Assembly: GCF_022539505.1 (NCBI RefSeq)
Contig: NC_061514.1
Coordinates: forward strand, 332,489,090 to 332,553,089
Reading direction: 5' to 3'
DNA: 64,000 bases
DNA from: Lolium rigidum
Taxonomy: Eukaryota; Streptophyta; Magnoliopsida; Poales; Poaceae
In this document: one piece after another, positions 1-11,232 of the stretch
Layout: each line of letters opens with the position of its first letter
How positions within the stretch are numbered: position 1 is the first letter of the stretch
Program-made: the position numbers and the translations under genes
Notes under the pieces: model-generated
Seen by the model: only the letters and a program-made list of their open reading frames with translations
Database searches by the model: none
Told to the model about the DNA's origin: nothing

Positions 1-3000
1 CGAGATACATATCAGAACGATGAATCATATAACGCCTAAAGTGTAGGTGGGGCATCTATCCGTAGACTATGCTGCCACCCATGTAGGGAAAAAGTATCCC
101 TCGCCGTAACCTCCAACCGTGTACAGACCTCCGTAAATAGCTGTCGGTTCTCCACTCCCTGTAGAGGTAACCATGAACGGAGAATACCTGTACATCTATA
201 GATGACCTGCAACAAAGAACAATTTTTGTCATTAAAGATCTTGTCATTTCTACATAGCCAAAGCGCCCAGATAACTGCTAGCGCCCACACCCTAAGAAGC
301 AACTTAAACCTTGAATCTATACCATGAAGCCAATTGCCAAAGACATTGGCGACACTAGTCGGAGGATACAAGGTAGACGCTACTTGGATGACAGATCATA
401 TAGATCTCGCGAACTGGCACTGGAAGAATAAGTGTTTGATTGTTTCGTCCTGATGACAAAAAACACACCATGTACTTCCATGCCAATTCCGCTTAACAAG
501 ATTGTCTTTGGTGAGAATAACCCCACGACGAAGATACCATCCAAAAAATTTAATTTTTAATGGTATCTTCATCTTCCAAATCTTCTTATTATTTTCAACT
601 GGTAAGTCAGAAAGAAGGATCGCATTGTAGAAAGATTTTACGGAAAAGGTACCATCTACATGAAGGTTCCATCTAAATTCGTCTGGTTCAGGTGATAAAT
701 GAATATCTCCGAGCCGTTGAATTAGGTTATTCCATGCCACAAGTCTTTGTCCAAGTAAAACCCGTCTGAACGTCACATTCGGAGGTGAGGTAGCCATTAC
801 AGTAGCAATGGTATCACCTTGGCGATGAGAAATCCTATACAGAGCAGGATACTGTTCACTTAAGGGTGCATTGTCTAGCCAAGCATCTTTCCAGAACCGT
901 ATCTGTGCTCCATTCCTGATTGAGAAAGTACCATGGCGAAAGAATACATTTTTTGTCGCCATAAGACCAGCCCAGAAGTGAGAATCCCTAGGTTTCCAAA
1001 CCACTTGGGATAATGTCTTCGAACCGATATACTTTCTCCGAAGAATAGTTTGCGAAGTCCCATCCTCAGTAAGTAGCTTAAACAGCCATTTACCTGGAAG
1101 AGCTGAATTCTTGACCTCCAGGTCATGAACTCCAAGCCCTCCTTGATCTTTGGGACTACAAACTATACTCCACTTAACCAGTCGATATTTCTTTTTCTCG
1201 TTGTCCCCTTGCCAAAATAATCTGGATCGATAGTAATCGAGTTTATGCAGAATTCCTTTTGGTAGGATGAAGAATGATAACATATACAGTACCATATTTG
1301 TGAGTACCGAATTAATGAGTACCAATCTTCCTCCCAGGGACAACAATTTACCTTTCCAACTACTAAGGTGTTTTTGTAATCTTTCTTCCACTAATTTCCA
1401 TTCCGCGATTGTAATTCTCCGATAATGAATTGGAATATCCAAATAACGAATAGGAAATTGGCCCTGCCCGCAACCAAACAACTCTGTATACAGAGCCGTA
1501 TCGTTTTGGGCATCACCGAAACTGAACAATTCGCTTTTATGGAAATTGATTTTCAATCCTGACAACTGCTCAAAAGCCGCCAAAATTAATTTCAGATTTT
1601 GAGCTTTTTCAAGATCATGATCCATAAACAGAATTGTATCATCGGCATATTGAAGTATAGATAAACCACCATCAACCAGATGTGGAATCTCTCCTTCAAT
1701 CTGGCCATCAGCCTTGGCCCGCTCTATGAGTATAGCCAGCATATCCGCTACAATGTTAAACAACATCGGTGATAACGGATCCCCTTGGCGTAACCCTTTT
1801 CGTGTTTGAAAATAGTGGCCGGTGTCATCATTAACCCGGATTGCGACACTACCTCCATACACAAAATCATTTATTAGAGCGCGCCACTCGGAGAAAAACC
1901 TGTCATCCCGAGTGTCTCGCTGTAGGAAAGACCACTTAACTTTATCATACGCCTTTTCAAAATCTAGTTTTAAAATAACCACATGTAATTTCTTAGAATG
2001 CATCTCATGTATCGTCTCATGCAAGACCGCCACTCCATCAAGGATGTTCCTTCCTTGCATAAAGGCTGTCTGTGATGGCTGGACAACATGATCCGCAACC
2101 GTATTAAGTCTAATGGTGGCCACTTTCGTGAGAATCTTGAAACTTACATTTAAGAGGAAAATAGGTCTATATTGTTGAATCCTTTCTGCCTCATTAACTT
2201 TCGGTAGCAAGATTACTTCACCAAAATTTAGACGAAATAATTCTAGTTGTCCAATGTGTAGGTCACTGAACAAATCCAAAAGGTCCGATTTAATCGTATC
2301 CCAGAAAGTTTGATAAAACGCCGCTGGAAAACCATCAGGACCCGGTGCTTTGTTGCATTCCATTTGGAAAATTGCCTTCTGAACCTCTTCCTCAGTATAA
2401 GGTGCGGTTAGTAGACCATTTTCTTCCATAGAAACTTGGGGTATATCGTCCGTTAAGTCCTCATTAAGAGAGAAGGTGCTTTCCTCCGGAGGACCAAACA
2501 GACCTTTATAATAATTAGTAATGTAAGATTTGAGTTGCTCATGGCCTTCAATCAACCCTTCATCTTGAATAAGAGAATGAATACGTTTTTTCCGATGTCT
2601 CCCATTGGCTAAGCCATGGAAATATCGCGTATTTGAATCTCCTTCCAATATGAATTGAGCTTTGGAACGTTGATACCATTTGAGTTCCTCCTCGCGAAGA
2701 AGACTCGCCATCTGCGCATTTGATTGATTTTTAAGTTCAATCTCTTGCATAGACAACGGTCTAACCTCCGCAACAGCCTCAAGCTCATCAATTACATTTG
2801 ATAAGCGAGCCTTCTCTTTTTTAAGGATACCGGCCGTATGGGCAGCCCAACCAGAGAGATGTTTGCGCATTGTCCGCATCTTATTATTCCATCTCAAAAT
2901 TGGAGTGCTGCCCCCGATCGGTCTCTCCCAAACCTTCTTAACCATATCATGAAATCCCTCTCGATGTAGCCAGCCAAGTTTAAATTTGAACGGCCGTTTA

Positions 3001-3505
3001 CAAACAGGACGGGGATTCCCAGTAGTTAGGATGATGGGAGCATGGTCAGACAGTTTTTCAATACGTTCTAGTGCACGGACTGACACCATATGGTATTTAT
3101 TTTCCCATTCGGTATCCATCAACACGCGATCTAGTTTCTCGTATGTGGGTTCAGGCAAGCTGTTGGCCCAAGTAAATTGTCGACCGGACATAAACACCTC
3201 TCTTAAATCAAGGCTATCAATGACAGCATTGAACAAGAAAGGTCAATGTCCATCGAAACGGCCTTTACTTTTCTCGTGAGGAAATCTCAACAAATTAAAA
3301 TCGCCTCCGATTAAAATCGGATAAGGATTATCTTTTGTAAGATTTACCAACTCACGTAAAAAGCCAGCCTTAAAAGCATCCTGGGCGGCACCATATACAA
3401 CAACCAGACTCCACGTGAAACCATCTGCTTTATTCTGAATGTCGAGCTTAATGTGATACTCTCCATCAGAACTAGCTAAGACAGTCATGGTGTCTATACG
3501 GACGC
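1..3505 (-). mobile_element. LINE-A, 3' portion (non-LTR retrotransposon)
   Basis: This is the downstream part of a grass LINE on the minus strand: the rest of the endonuclease, the reverse transcriptase and the C-terminal zinc-binding region. The 3' UTR and tail lie beyond base 1. The 5' continuation is at 12971-13190, beyond a nested LTR insertion. If 3506-12970 and one copy of the 4-base ACGC duplication are removed, the endonuclease frame runs straight through the junction. The assignment rests on protein motifs read directly from the sequence. The element is dead: it has two in-frame stops and has been split. Confidence 0.95.
36..3505 (-). pseudogene. LINE-A ORF2: endonuclease C-part, reverse transcriptase, zf-RVT
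   Basis: This ORF2 relic would have made the endonuclease/reverse transcriptase that nicks chromosomal DNA and primes cDNA synthesis there. Visible in order are the endonuclease motif GGDFNLLR (near 3300-3330) and SDHAPI (near 3040), the reverse transcriptase segments LKLDFEKAYDKVKW and RQGDPLSPMLFN, the catalytic YADD at 1638-1649, and a C-terminal zinc-binding CVFC...HLFFQC near 400-460. One reading frame spans the whole stretch but is interrupted by TGA at 3243-3245 (after GRFDGH) and TGA at 396-398 (after FARSI). Both lie where family members normally have tryptophan, so each looks like a TGG-to-TGA transition. After the second stop the frame continues (FGNWLHGID, WALWLCRNDKIFND) to a stop at 36-38. 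Confidence 0.93.
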
Positions 3506-5100
3506 TGATACGTCTCCAACGTATCGATAATTTCTTATGTTCCATGCTACATTATTGATGATATCTACATGTTTTACACACATTATATGTCGTATTTACG
3601 CATTTTCTGGAACTAACCTATTAACAAGATGCCGAAGAGCCGCTTGTCATGTTTCTCGCTGTTTTTGGTTTCAGAAATCCTAGTAAGGAAATATTCTCGG
3701 AATTGGACGAAATCAACGCCCGGGGTCCTATTTTTGCACGAAGCTTCCGAAGACCGAAAGGATAACGAAGTGGGGCGACGAGGCGCCGCCACGCCAGGGC
3801 CGCGCGGCCAGGGCTAGGCCCGCGCCGCCCTGGTGTGTGGGGCCCTCGTGCCACCCCTTGCGTTGCCCTTCCGCCTACTTAAAGCCTCCGTCGCGAAACA
3901 CCCAGTACCGAGAGCCACGATACGGAAAACCTTCCAGAGACGCCGCCGCCGCGAATCCCATCTCGGGGGATTCAGGAGATCGCCTCCGGCACCCTGCCGG
4001 AGAGGGGATTCATCTCCCGGAGGACTCTTCATCGACATGATCGCCTCCGGAGTGATGACTGAGTAGTTCACCCCTGGACTATGGATCCATAGCAGTAGCT
4101 AGATGGTCGTCTTCTCCTAATTGTGCTTCATTGTTGGATCTTGTGAGCTGCCTAACATGATCAAGATCATCTATCTGTAATACTATATGTTGTGTTTGTC
4201 GGGATCCGATGGATAGAGAATACTATGTTATGGTGATTATCAATCTATTACTTATGTGTTGTTTATGATCTTGCATGCTCTCCGTTATTAGTAGAGGCTC
4301 GGCCAAGTTTTTACTCTTAACTCCAAGAGGGAGTATTTATGCTCGATAGTGGGTTCATGCCTTCATTGATACCGGGACGAGTGACGAGAAAGTTCTAAGG
4401 TTGTGTTGTGTTGTTGCCACTAGGGATAAAACATTGATTCTATGTCTAAGGATGTAGTTATTGATTACATTACGCACCATACTTAATGCAATTGTCTGTT
4501 GCTTTGCAACTTAATACTGAAAGGGGTTCGGATGATAACCTGAAGGTGTACTTTTTAGGCATAGATGCAGTTGGGTGTCGGTCTATGTACTTTGTCGTAA
4601 TGCCCAATTAAATCTCACTATATTTATGATATCATGTATATGCATTGTTATGCCCTTTTCTATTTGTCAATTGCCCGACTGTAATTTGTTCACCCAACAT
4701 GCTTTTATCTTATGGGAGAGACACCTCTAGTGAACTGTGGACCCCGGTCCTATTCTTTACATCGCATACAATCTATCGCAATACTTGTTTTACTGTTTTC
4801 TCGCAAACAATCATCTTCCACACAATACGGTTAATCCTTTGTTACAGCAAGCCGGTGAGATTGACAACCTCACTATTTCGTTGGGGCAAAGTACTTTGGT
4901 TGTGTTGTGCAGGTTTCACGTTGGCGCCGGAAACCCTGGTGTTGCGCCGCATCACATTTCGCCACCATCAACCTTCAACGTGCTTCTTGGCTCCTCCTGG
5001 TTCGATAAACCTTGGTTTCTTTCTGAGGGAAAACTTGCCACTGTGCGCATCATACCTTTCTCTTGGGGTTCTCAACGGACGTGTACATCTACGCGCATCA
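3506..5100 (+). repeat. 5' LTR of outer gypsy-type element
   Basis: This 1595-bp LTR begins TGATACGTCTCCAACGTATC and ends ACATCTACGCGCATCA, so it has TG...CA ends. It is followed at 5112-5130 by a primer-binding-site-like TGGCGCCGTTGCCGGGGAG, which fixes plus orientation. The same sequence recurs inverted at 11233-12830, 13191-14770 and 15362-16912, and as plus-strand 3'-end fragments at 12831-12970 and 14972-15351. The first 20 bases form a small inverted repeat, GATACGT-ctcca-ACGTATC. Confidence 0.92.
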
Positions 5101-5111
5101 AGCCTGTTTTC

Positions 5112-5130
5112 TGGCGCCGTTGCCGGGGAG
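5112..5130 (+). other. Primer binding site of outer element
   Basis: TGGCGCCGTTGCCGGGGAG lies 11 bases after the LTR end, where the tRNA primer of reverse transcription would anneal. The identical 19-mer is found in reverse complement at 11203-11221 beside the inner element's LTR. I did not assign the tRNA. Confidence 0.75.
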
Positions 5131-5381
5131 ATCAAGACACGCTGCAAGGGGAGTCTCCACTTCTCAATCTCTTTACTTTGTTTTTGTCTTGCTTTATTTT
5201 ATTTACTACTTTGTTTGCTGCACCTAAACAAAACACAAAAAAATTAGTTGCTAGCTTTATTTTATTTACTGTCTTGTTCTCTATATCAAAAACACAAAAA
5301 AAAAATTAATTACTTGCATTTGATTTATTTTGTTATCATGTCTAGCTCTGTACTTGTTTTTATTTTCACTAGTTAGGCTAA

Positions 5382-5840
5382 ATGGAAAACAACAAAAAAA
5401 ATAGAGATCTTTATGAACTTTATCTTGAATTAGGACATGATGTGTTTGAAGAGAAAATTAAAAAACCCATGGAACTTTGTTTGCAAAATAGTTGTAGCAA
5501 TGTTATTAGCATGAACTCTTTGAACACCATTATTGCTAAAGCTATGGAAGAATTTAAGCTTGGGGAAGCTGGTTTTGAGGAGTATGATATTTTCAGTCCA
5601 CCTACTATTGAGGAGAAAATTAATTATGATTACAATAAGCCTCCTATATATGATGATTATGGTGATGAGAATAATAATGATAGCTATTTTATTGAATTTG
5701 CTCCCACTACAACTAATAAAATTGATTATGCTTATGTGGAGAGTAATAATTTTATGCATGAAGCTCATGACAAGAATGTTGTATGTGATAGTTATATTGT
5801 TGAGTTTGTTCATGATACTACTGAGAGTTATTATGAGTGA
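5382..5840 (+). CDS. Short acidic ORF of the outer, non-autonomous LTR element
   Basis: This open frame of 152 codons starts at an ATG 282 bases after the LTR. It lies where the related inner element (minus strand) has its gag. The protein is acidic and rich in Asn, Asp, Glu and Tyr (for example DDYGDENNNDSY and NNFMHEAHDKNV). I see no zinc knuckle, protease or reverse transcriptase motif, signal peptide or membrane segment, and it does not resemble the inner element's gag. The flanking leader is nearly the same in both elements. The outer element is therefore best seen as a non-autonomous partner with a different insert between shared ends. I do not recognise the protein, and it may not be translated. 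Confidence 0.5.
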   Translation: MENNKKNRDLYELYLELGHDVFEEKIKKPMELCLQNSCSNVISMNSLNTIIAKAMEEFKLGEAGFEEYDIFSPPTIEEKINYDYNKPPIYDDYGDENNNDSYFIEFAPTTTNKIDYAYVESNNFMHEAHDKNVVCDSYIVEFVHDTTESYYE

Positions 5841-7899
5841 GGGAAACATGGTTATATGCATCTTAATAATATTAAGTTTCCCCTCTTTATGTTGAGAATC
5901 TTGAAATTGCACTTGTGTTGCTTTTCTACGCTTGCCACTTTGTTCTTCATGAATCTATTTGTGTACAAGATTCCTTTTCATAGGAAGTGGGTTAGGCTTA
6001 AATGTGTTTTGAATTTGCTTCTTGATGTTCTCTTTTGCTTCAACTCTTCTTTCTTGCGAGAGTATCATTAAAATTACTGAGCCCATCTTAATGGCTATAA
6101 AGAAAAGCACTTCTTGGGAGATAACCCATGTGTTTATTTTACTACAGCAATTTTTGTTTTGTTGAGTCTTGGAAGTTGTTTACTACTGTAGCAACCTCTC
6201 CTTATCATGTTTTTGTGCCAAGTAAAGTTTCTATGTTAAAGTTGATGTTATATTTGGGATCGCTGCGCAGAAACAGCATTGCTGTCTGTCACGAATTCTG
6301 GCACAAGTCTCTGTAGATAATTCGAAAAAATCTGCCAATTTACGAGCGTGATCCTCAGATATGTACGCAACTTTCATTAGTTTTGAGTTTTTCCATTTGA
6401 GCAAGTCTGGTGCCATTTTAAAATTCGTCTTTACGGACTGTTCTGTTTTTGACAGATTCTGCCTTTTATTTCGCATTGCCGCATTTGCTATGTCGGATGA
6501 ATTTCTTTGATCCATTAATGTCCAGTAGCTTTGTGCAATGTCCAGAAGTGTTAAGAATTATTGTGTCACCTCTGAATATGTGAATTATTAATTGTGCACT
6601 AACCCTCTAATGAGTTTGCTTGAAGTTTGGTGTGAAGGAAGTTTTCAAGGATCAAGAGAGGAGTATGATATACTATGATCAAGAGGAGTGAAAGCTCTAA
6701 GCTTGGGGATGCCCCCGTGGTTCATCCCTACATATTTTAAGAAGACTCAAGCATCTAAGCTTGGGGATGCCCAAGGCATCCCCTTCTTCATCGACAACAT
6801 CATCAAGTTCCTCCCCTGAAACTATATTTTTATTCAGTCACATCTTGTGTTCTTTACTTGGAGCGTCGGTTTGTTTTTGTTTTTGTTTTGTTTGAATAAA
6901 ATGGATCCTAGCATTCACTTTGTGGGAGAGAGACACGCTCCGCTGTTGCATATGGACAAATATTTCCTTAGGCTTTACTCATAATGTTCATGGCGAAGTT
7001 TCTTCTTCGTTAAATTGTTATATGGTTGGAATTGGGAAATGCTACATGTAGTAATTCTAAAATGTCTTGGATAATGTGATACTTTGCAATTGTGTGCTCA
7101 TGTTTAAGCTCTTGCATCATATACTTTGCACCCATTAATGAAGAAATACATAGAGCTTGCTAAAATTTGATTTGCATATTTGGTCTCTCTAAGGTCTAGA
7201 TAATTTCTAGTATTGAGTTTTGAACAACAAGGAAGACGGTGTAGAGTCTTATAATGTTTACAATATGTCTTTTATGTGAGTTTTGCTGCACCGGTTCATC
7301 CTTGAGTTTGCTTCAAATAACCTTGCTAGCCTAAACCTTGTATCGAGAGGGAATACTTCTGATGCATCCAAAATCCTTGAGCCAACCACTATGCCATTTG
7401 TGTCCACCATACCTACCTACTACATGGTATTTCTCCGCCATTCCAAAGTAAATTGCTTGAGTGCTACCTTTAAAATTCCATCATTCACCTTTGCAATATA
7501 TAGCTCATGGGACAAAATAGCCTTAAAAACTATCGTAGTATTGAATATGTACTTATGCACTTTATCTCTTATTAAGTTGCTTGTTGTGCGATAACCATGC
7601 TTCTGGGGACGCCATCAACTACCTTTTGTTGAATATCATGTGAGTTGCTATGCATGTCCGTCTTGTCTGAAGTAAGAGAGATCTACCACCTTAATGGTTG
7701 GAGCATGCATATTGTTAGAGAAGAACATTGGGCCGCTAACTAAAGCCATGAATCATGGTGGAAGTTTCATTTTTGGACATATATGATGGGATTCGTAGCA
7801 CAGAAAACAAAAAATTTCCTACCGCAAGAACGAAAACACAAGCCAAGATCTAATCTAGTAGATGGTAGCAACGAGAAGATCATGAGACTAACCCTCGAA
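5841..7899 (+). mobile_element. 3' internal region of outer LTR element
   Basis: No convincing protein domain is present in these 2 kb. From about 6095 to 6945 the sequence is repeated in reverse complement at about 8000-8840. Shared landmarks include the repeated AGCTTGGGGATGCCC (near 6700-6770) and the GAGAGACACGCTCC stretch near 6938. From about 6945 to 7775 it continues as single-copy internal sequence. From about 7776 the sequence (GGGATTCGTAGCA...) differs in character and may be the edge of another element. It stops at the N gap. Confidence 0.7.
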
Positions 7900-7999
7900 N
7901 NNNNNNNNNNNNNNNNNNNNNNNNNNNNNNNNNNNNNNNNNNNNNNNNNNNNNNNNNNNNNNNNNNNNNNNNNNNNNNNNNNNNNNNNNNNNNNNNNNN
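7900..7999. other. Assembly gap (100 N)
   Basis: There are exactly 100 N characters, the conventional scaffold-gap filler, so the real length is unknown. The gap falls between two inverted copies of the same retrotransposon family, an arrangement that commonly breaks assemblies. Confidence 0.99.
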
Positions 8000-8867
8000 G
8001 AGCGTGTCTCTCTCCCACAAAGTGAATGCTAGGATCCATTTTATTCAAACAAAAACAAAAACAAAACAAACCGACGCTCCAAGTAAAGAACACAAGATGT
8101 GACCGAATAAAAATATAGTTTCAGGGGAGGAACCCGATGATGTTGTCGATGAAGAAGGGGATGCCTTGGGCATCCCCAAGCTTAGACGCTTGAGTCTTCT
8201 TAAAATATGCAGGGATGAACCACGGGGGCATCCCCAAGCTTAGAGCTTTCACTCCTCTTGATCATAGTATATCATACTCCTCTCTTGACCCTTGAAAACT
8301 TCCTTCACACCAAACTTCAAGCAAACTCATTAGAGGGTTAGTGCACAATTAATAATTCACATATTCAGAGGTGACACAATCATTCTTTACACTTCTGGAC
8401 ATTGCACAAAGCTACTGGACATTAATGGATCAAAGAAATTCATCCAACATAGCAAATATGGCAATGCGAAATAAAAGGCAGAATCTGTCAAAAACAGAAC
8501 AGTCCGTAAAGACGAATTTTAAAATGGCACCAGACTTGCTCAAATGGAAAAACTCAAAACTAATGAAAGTTGCGTACATATCTGAGGATCACGCTCGTAA
8601 ATTGGCAGATTTTTTAGAATTTTCTACAGAGACTTAGGCCCAGATTCGTGACGAGACAGCAATGCTGTTTCGCGCAGCGATCCCAAATATAACATCAACT
8701 TTAACATAGAAACTTTACTTGGCACAAAAACATGATAAGGAGAGGTTGCTACAGTAGTAAACAACTTCCAAGACTCAAATATAAAACAAAGTGCTGTAGT
8801 AAAAACATGGGTTGTCTCCCATAAGCGCTTTCTTTAACGCCTTTCAGCCTAGGCGCGAAAGTGTAAA

Positions 8868-9649
8868 TCAAGTAACATCGAGAGTAGAAGCATCAACATC
8901 ATAACTTGTTCTAATAATAGAATCAAAAGGCAACTTCATTCTCTTTCTAGGGAAGTGTTCCATACCTTTCTTGAGAGGAAATTGATATTTAATATTACCT
9001 TCCCTCATATCAATAATAGCACCAACAGTTCGAAGAAAAGGTCTTCCCAACACAATAGGACAAGATGCATTGCATTCGATATCCAAGACAACAAAATCAA
9101 CGGGGACAAGGTTATTGTTAACCGTAATGCGCACATTATCAATCCTCCCCAAAGGTTTCTTTTAACATTATCGGCAAGATTAACATCCAAATAACAATTC
9201 TTCAATGGTGGCAAGTCAAGCATATCATAAATCTTTTTAGGCATAACGTAAATACTTGCACCAAGATCACATAGAGCATTACATTCAAAGTCATTGAATT
9301 TCATTTTAATGATGGGCTCCCAACCATCTTCTAACTTTCTAGGAATAGAAGTTTCAAGTTTTAGTTTCTCTTCTCTAGCTTTTATGAGAGCATTTGTAAT
9401 ATGTTTTGTAAAGGCTAAATTTATAGCACTAGCATTAGGACTTTTAGCAAGTTTTTGTAAGAACTTTATAACTTCAGAGATGTGGCAATCATCAAAATCT
9501 AAATCATTATGAGCTACAGCAATGGGATCATTGTCCCCAAGGTTGGAAAAAATTTCAGCAGCTTTATCACAGGCAGTTTCAAGCAGTTTTAGCAATTTCA
9601 GGCAGTTTTGTACGCTTTGCACTAGGAGTAAAAACATTGCCAACACCAA
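8868..9649 (-). pseudogene. Aspartic protease region of inner gypsy-type element
   Basis: This is a retropepsin-like relic that would have cleaved the Gag precursor. The active-site region reads ALCDLGASIYVMPKKIYDML (near 9215-9275), with D-L-G-A-S in place of the more usual D-[ST]-G. A downstream segment with CNASCPIVLGRPFL (near 9020-9065) is the family's C-terminal flap and helix region. The two parts are in different frames, with a shift near 9155. The first bases of the 9649 frame are also out of frame with gag, so at least two indels separate it from gag. Not functional. Confidence 0.85.
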
Positions 9650-10981
9650 TTATTTTACCATTGATAGTAGGAGGTGCAGCAACATGTGAAGAATTAACAT
9701 TACTAGTGGTGGTAATAGTCCAAACTTTAGCTACATTATTCTCTTTAGCTAGTTTTTCATTTTCTTCTCTATCCCACCTAGCACGCAATTCAGCCATTAA
9801 TCTTATATTCTCATTAATTCTAACTTGGATGGCATTTGCTGTAGTAGTAATCTTATTATCAATATCATTATTAGGCATAACTTTCAATTTTAATAGATTA
9901 ACGTCAGAGGCAAGTCTATCAACTCTAGAAGCAATAATATCAATTTTATCAAGCTTTTCCTCAACGTGATTTGTTAAAAGCAGTTTGTGTACTAATAAAT
10001 TCTTTAAGCATAGCTTCAAGACCAGAGGGTACACTCCTATTATTGTTGTAAGAATTCCCATAAGAATTACCATAACCATTACCATTAGCGAAGGATATGG
10101 CCTATAGTTATTACCGTAGTTGTTCCTATAAGCATTGTTGTTGAAATTATTATTTTTAATGAAATTCACATCAACATTTTCTTCTTGAGCAACCAATGAA
10201 GCTAAAGGAACATTATTTGGATCAACATTAGATCTACCATTCACAAGCATAGACATAATCACATCAATCTTATCACTCAAGGAAGAGGTTTCTTCAACGA
10301 ATTTACCTTCTTACCTTGTGGAGCTCTTTCCGTGTGCCATTCGGAGTAATTTATCATCATATCATCAAGAAGCTTTGTAGCCGCCCCCAAAGTGATGGAC
10401 ATAAAGGTACCTCCAGCAGCTGAATCCAATAAATTCCGCGAAGAAAAATTTAGTCCCGCATAGAAGGTTTGGATGATCATCCAAGTAGTCAGTCCATGGG
10501 TTGGGCAATTCTTTACCAAAGTTTTCATTCTCTCCCATGCTTGAGAAACATGTTCAGTATCTAATTGCTTAAAATTCATTATGCTACTTCTCAAAGATAT
10601 AATTTTAGCGGGAGGATAATATCTACCAATAAAAGCATCTTTACACTTAGTCCATGAATCAATACTATTCTTAGGCAAAGATAGCAACCAATCTTTAGCT
10701 CTTCCTCTTAATGAGAAAGGAAACACTTTCAATTTAATAATATCACCATCTACATCCTTATACTTTTGCATTTCACAAAGTTCAACAAAATTATTAAGAT
10801 GGGCAGCAGCATCATCAGAACTAACACCAGAAAATTGATCTCTCATAACAAGGTTCAGTAAAACAGGTTTAATTTCAAAGAATTCTGCTGTAGTAGCAGG
10901 TGGAGCAATAGGTGTGCATAGGAAATCATTATTATTTGTGTTTGTGAAGTCACACAACTTAGTATTTTCAGGGATATTCAT
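9579..10981 (-). pseudogene. Gag of inner gypsy-type element, frameshifted
   Basis: This would have been the structural capsid protein of the virus-like particle. An ATG at 10981 opens a 234-codon frame with typical retrotransposon gag features: LKVFPFSLRGRAKDWLLSLP, WTKCKDAFIGRYYPP, and LDTEHVSQAWERMKTLVKNCP. A one-base loss near 10299 shifts the frame. The gag C-terminal part continues from 10280 in another frame, which opens with TTG rather than ATG, and includes an Asn-rich stretch (NNFNNNAYRNNYGNNYRPYP). A following segment of about 45 residues looks out of frame, bounded by compensating indels, before EEKLDKID resumes. It is degraded but clearly recognisable. Confidence 0.88.
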
Positions 10982-11202
10982 TTTAGCAACAGTAAATAAA
11001 ATAAACTAGATAAAGTAAATGCAAGTAACTATTTTTTTTGTGTTTTTGATATAGAGAGCAAGACAAGAATAAAATAAAACTAGAAACTAATTTTTTGTGT
11101 TTTGTTTAAGTGCAGCAAACAAAGTAGTAAATAAAATAAATAAAGACAAAAACAAAGTAAAGAGATTGAGAAGTGGAGACTCCCCTTGCAGCGTGTCTTG
11201 AT

Positions 11203-11221
11203 CTCCCCGGCAACGGCGCCA
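11203..11221 (-). other. Primer binding site of inner element
   Basis: This is the reverse complement of TGGCGCCGTTGCCGGGGAG, 11 bases inside the LTR end at 11233. It fixes the element's minus orientation and is identical to the outer element's site at 5112-5130. Confidence 0.75.
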
Positions 11222-11232
11222 GAAATTTAGCT

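Noticed and set aside
4645..5309. Two overlapping frames of about 190-200 codons in the LTR
   Set aside because: They lie wholly within LTR sequence and the first bases after it, and recur as broken frames in the other LTR copies.
7767..8093. Frames spanning the N run
   Set aside because: They exist only because the N run is read through.
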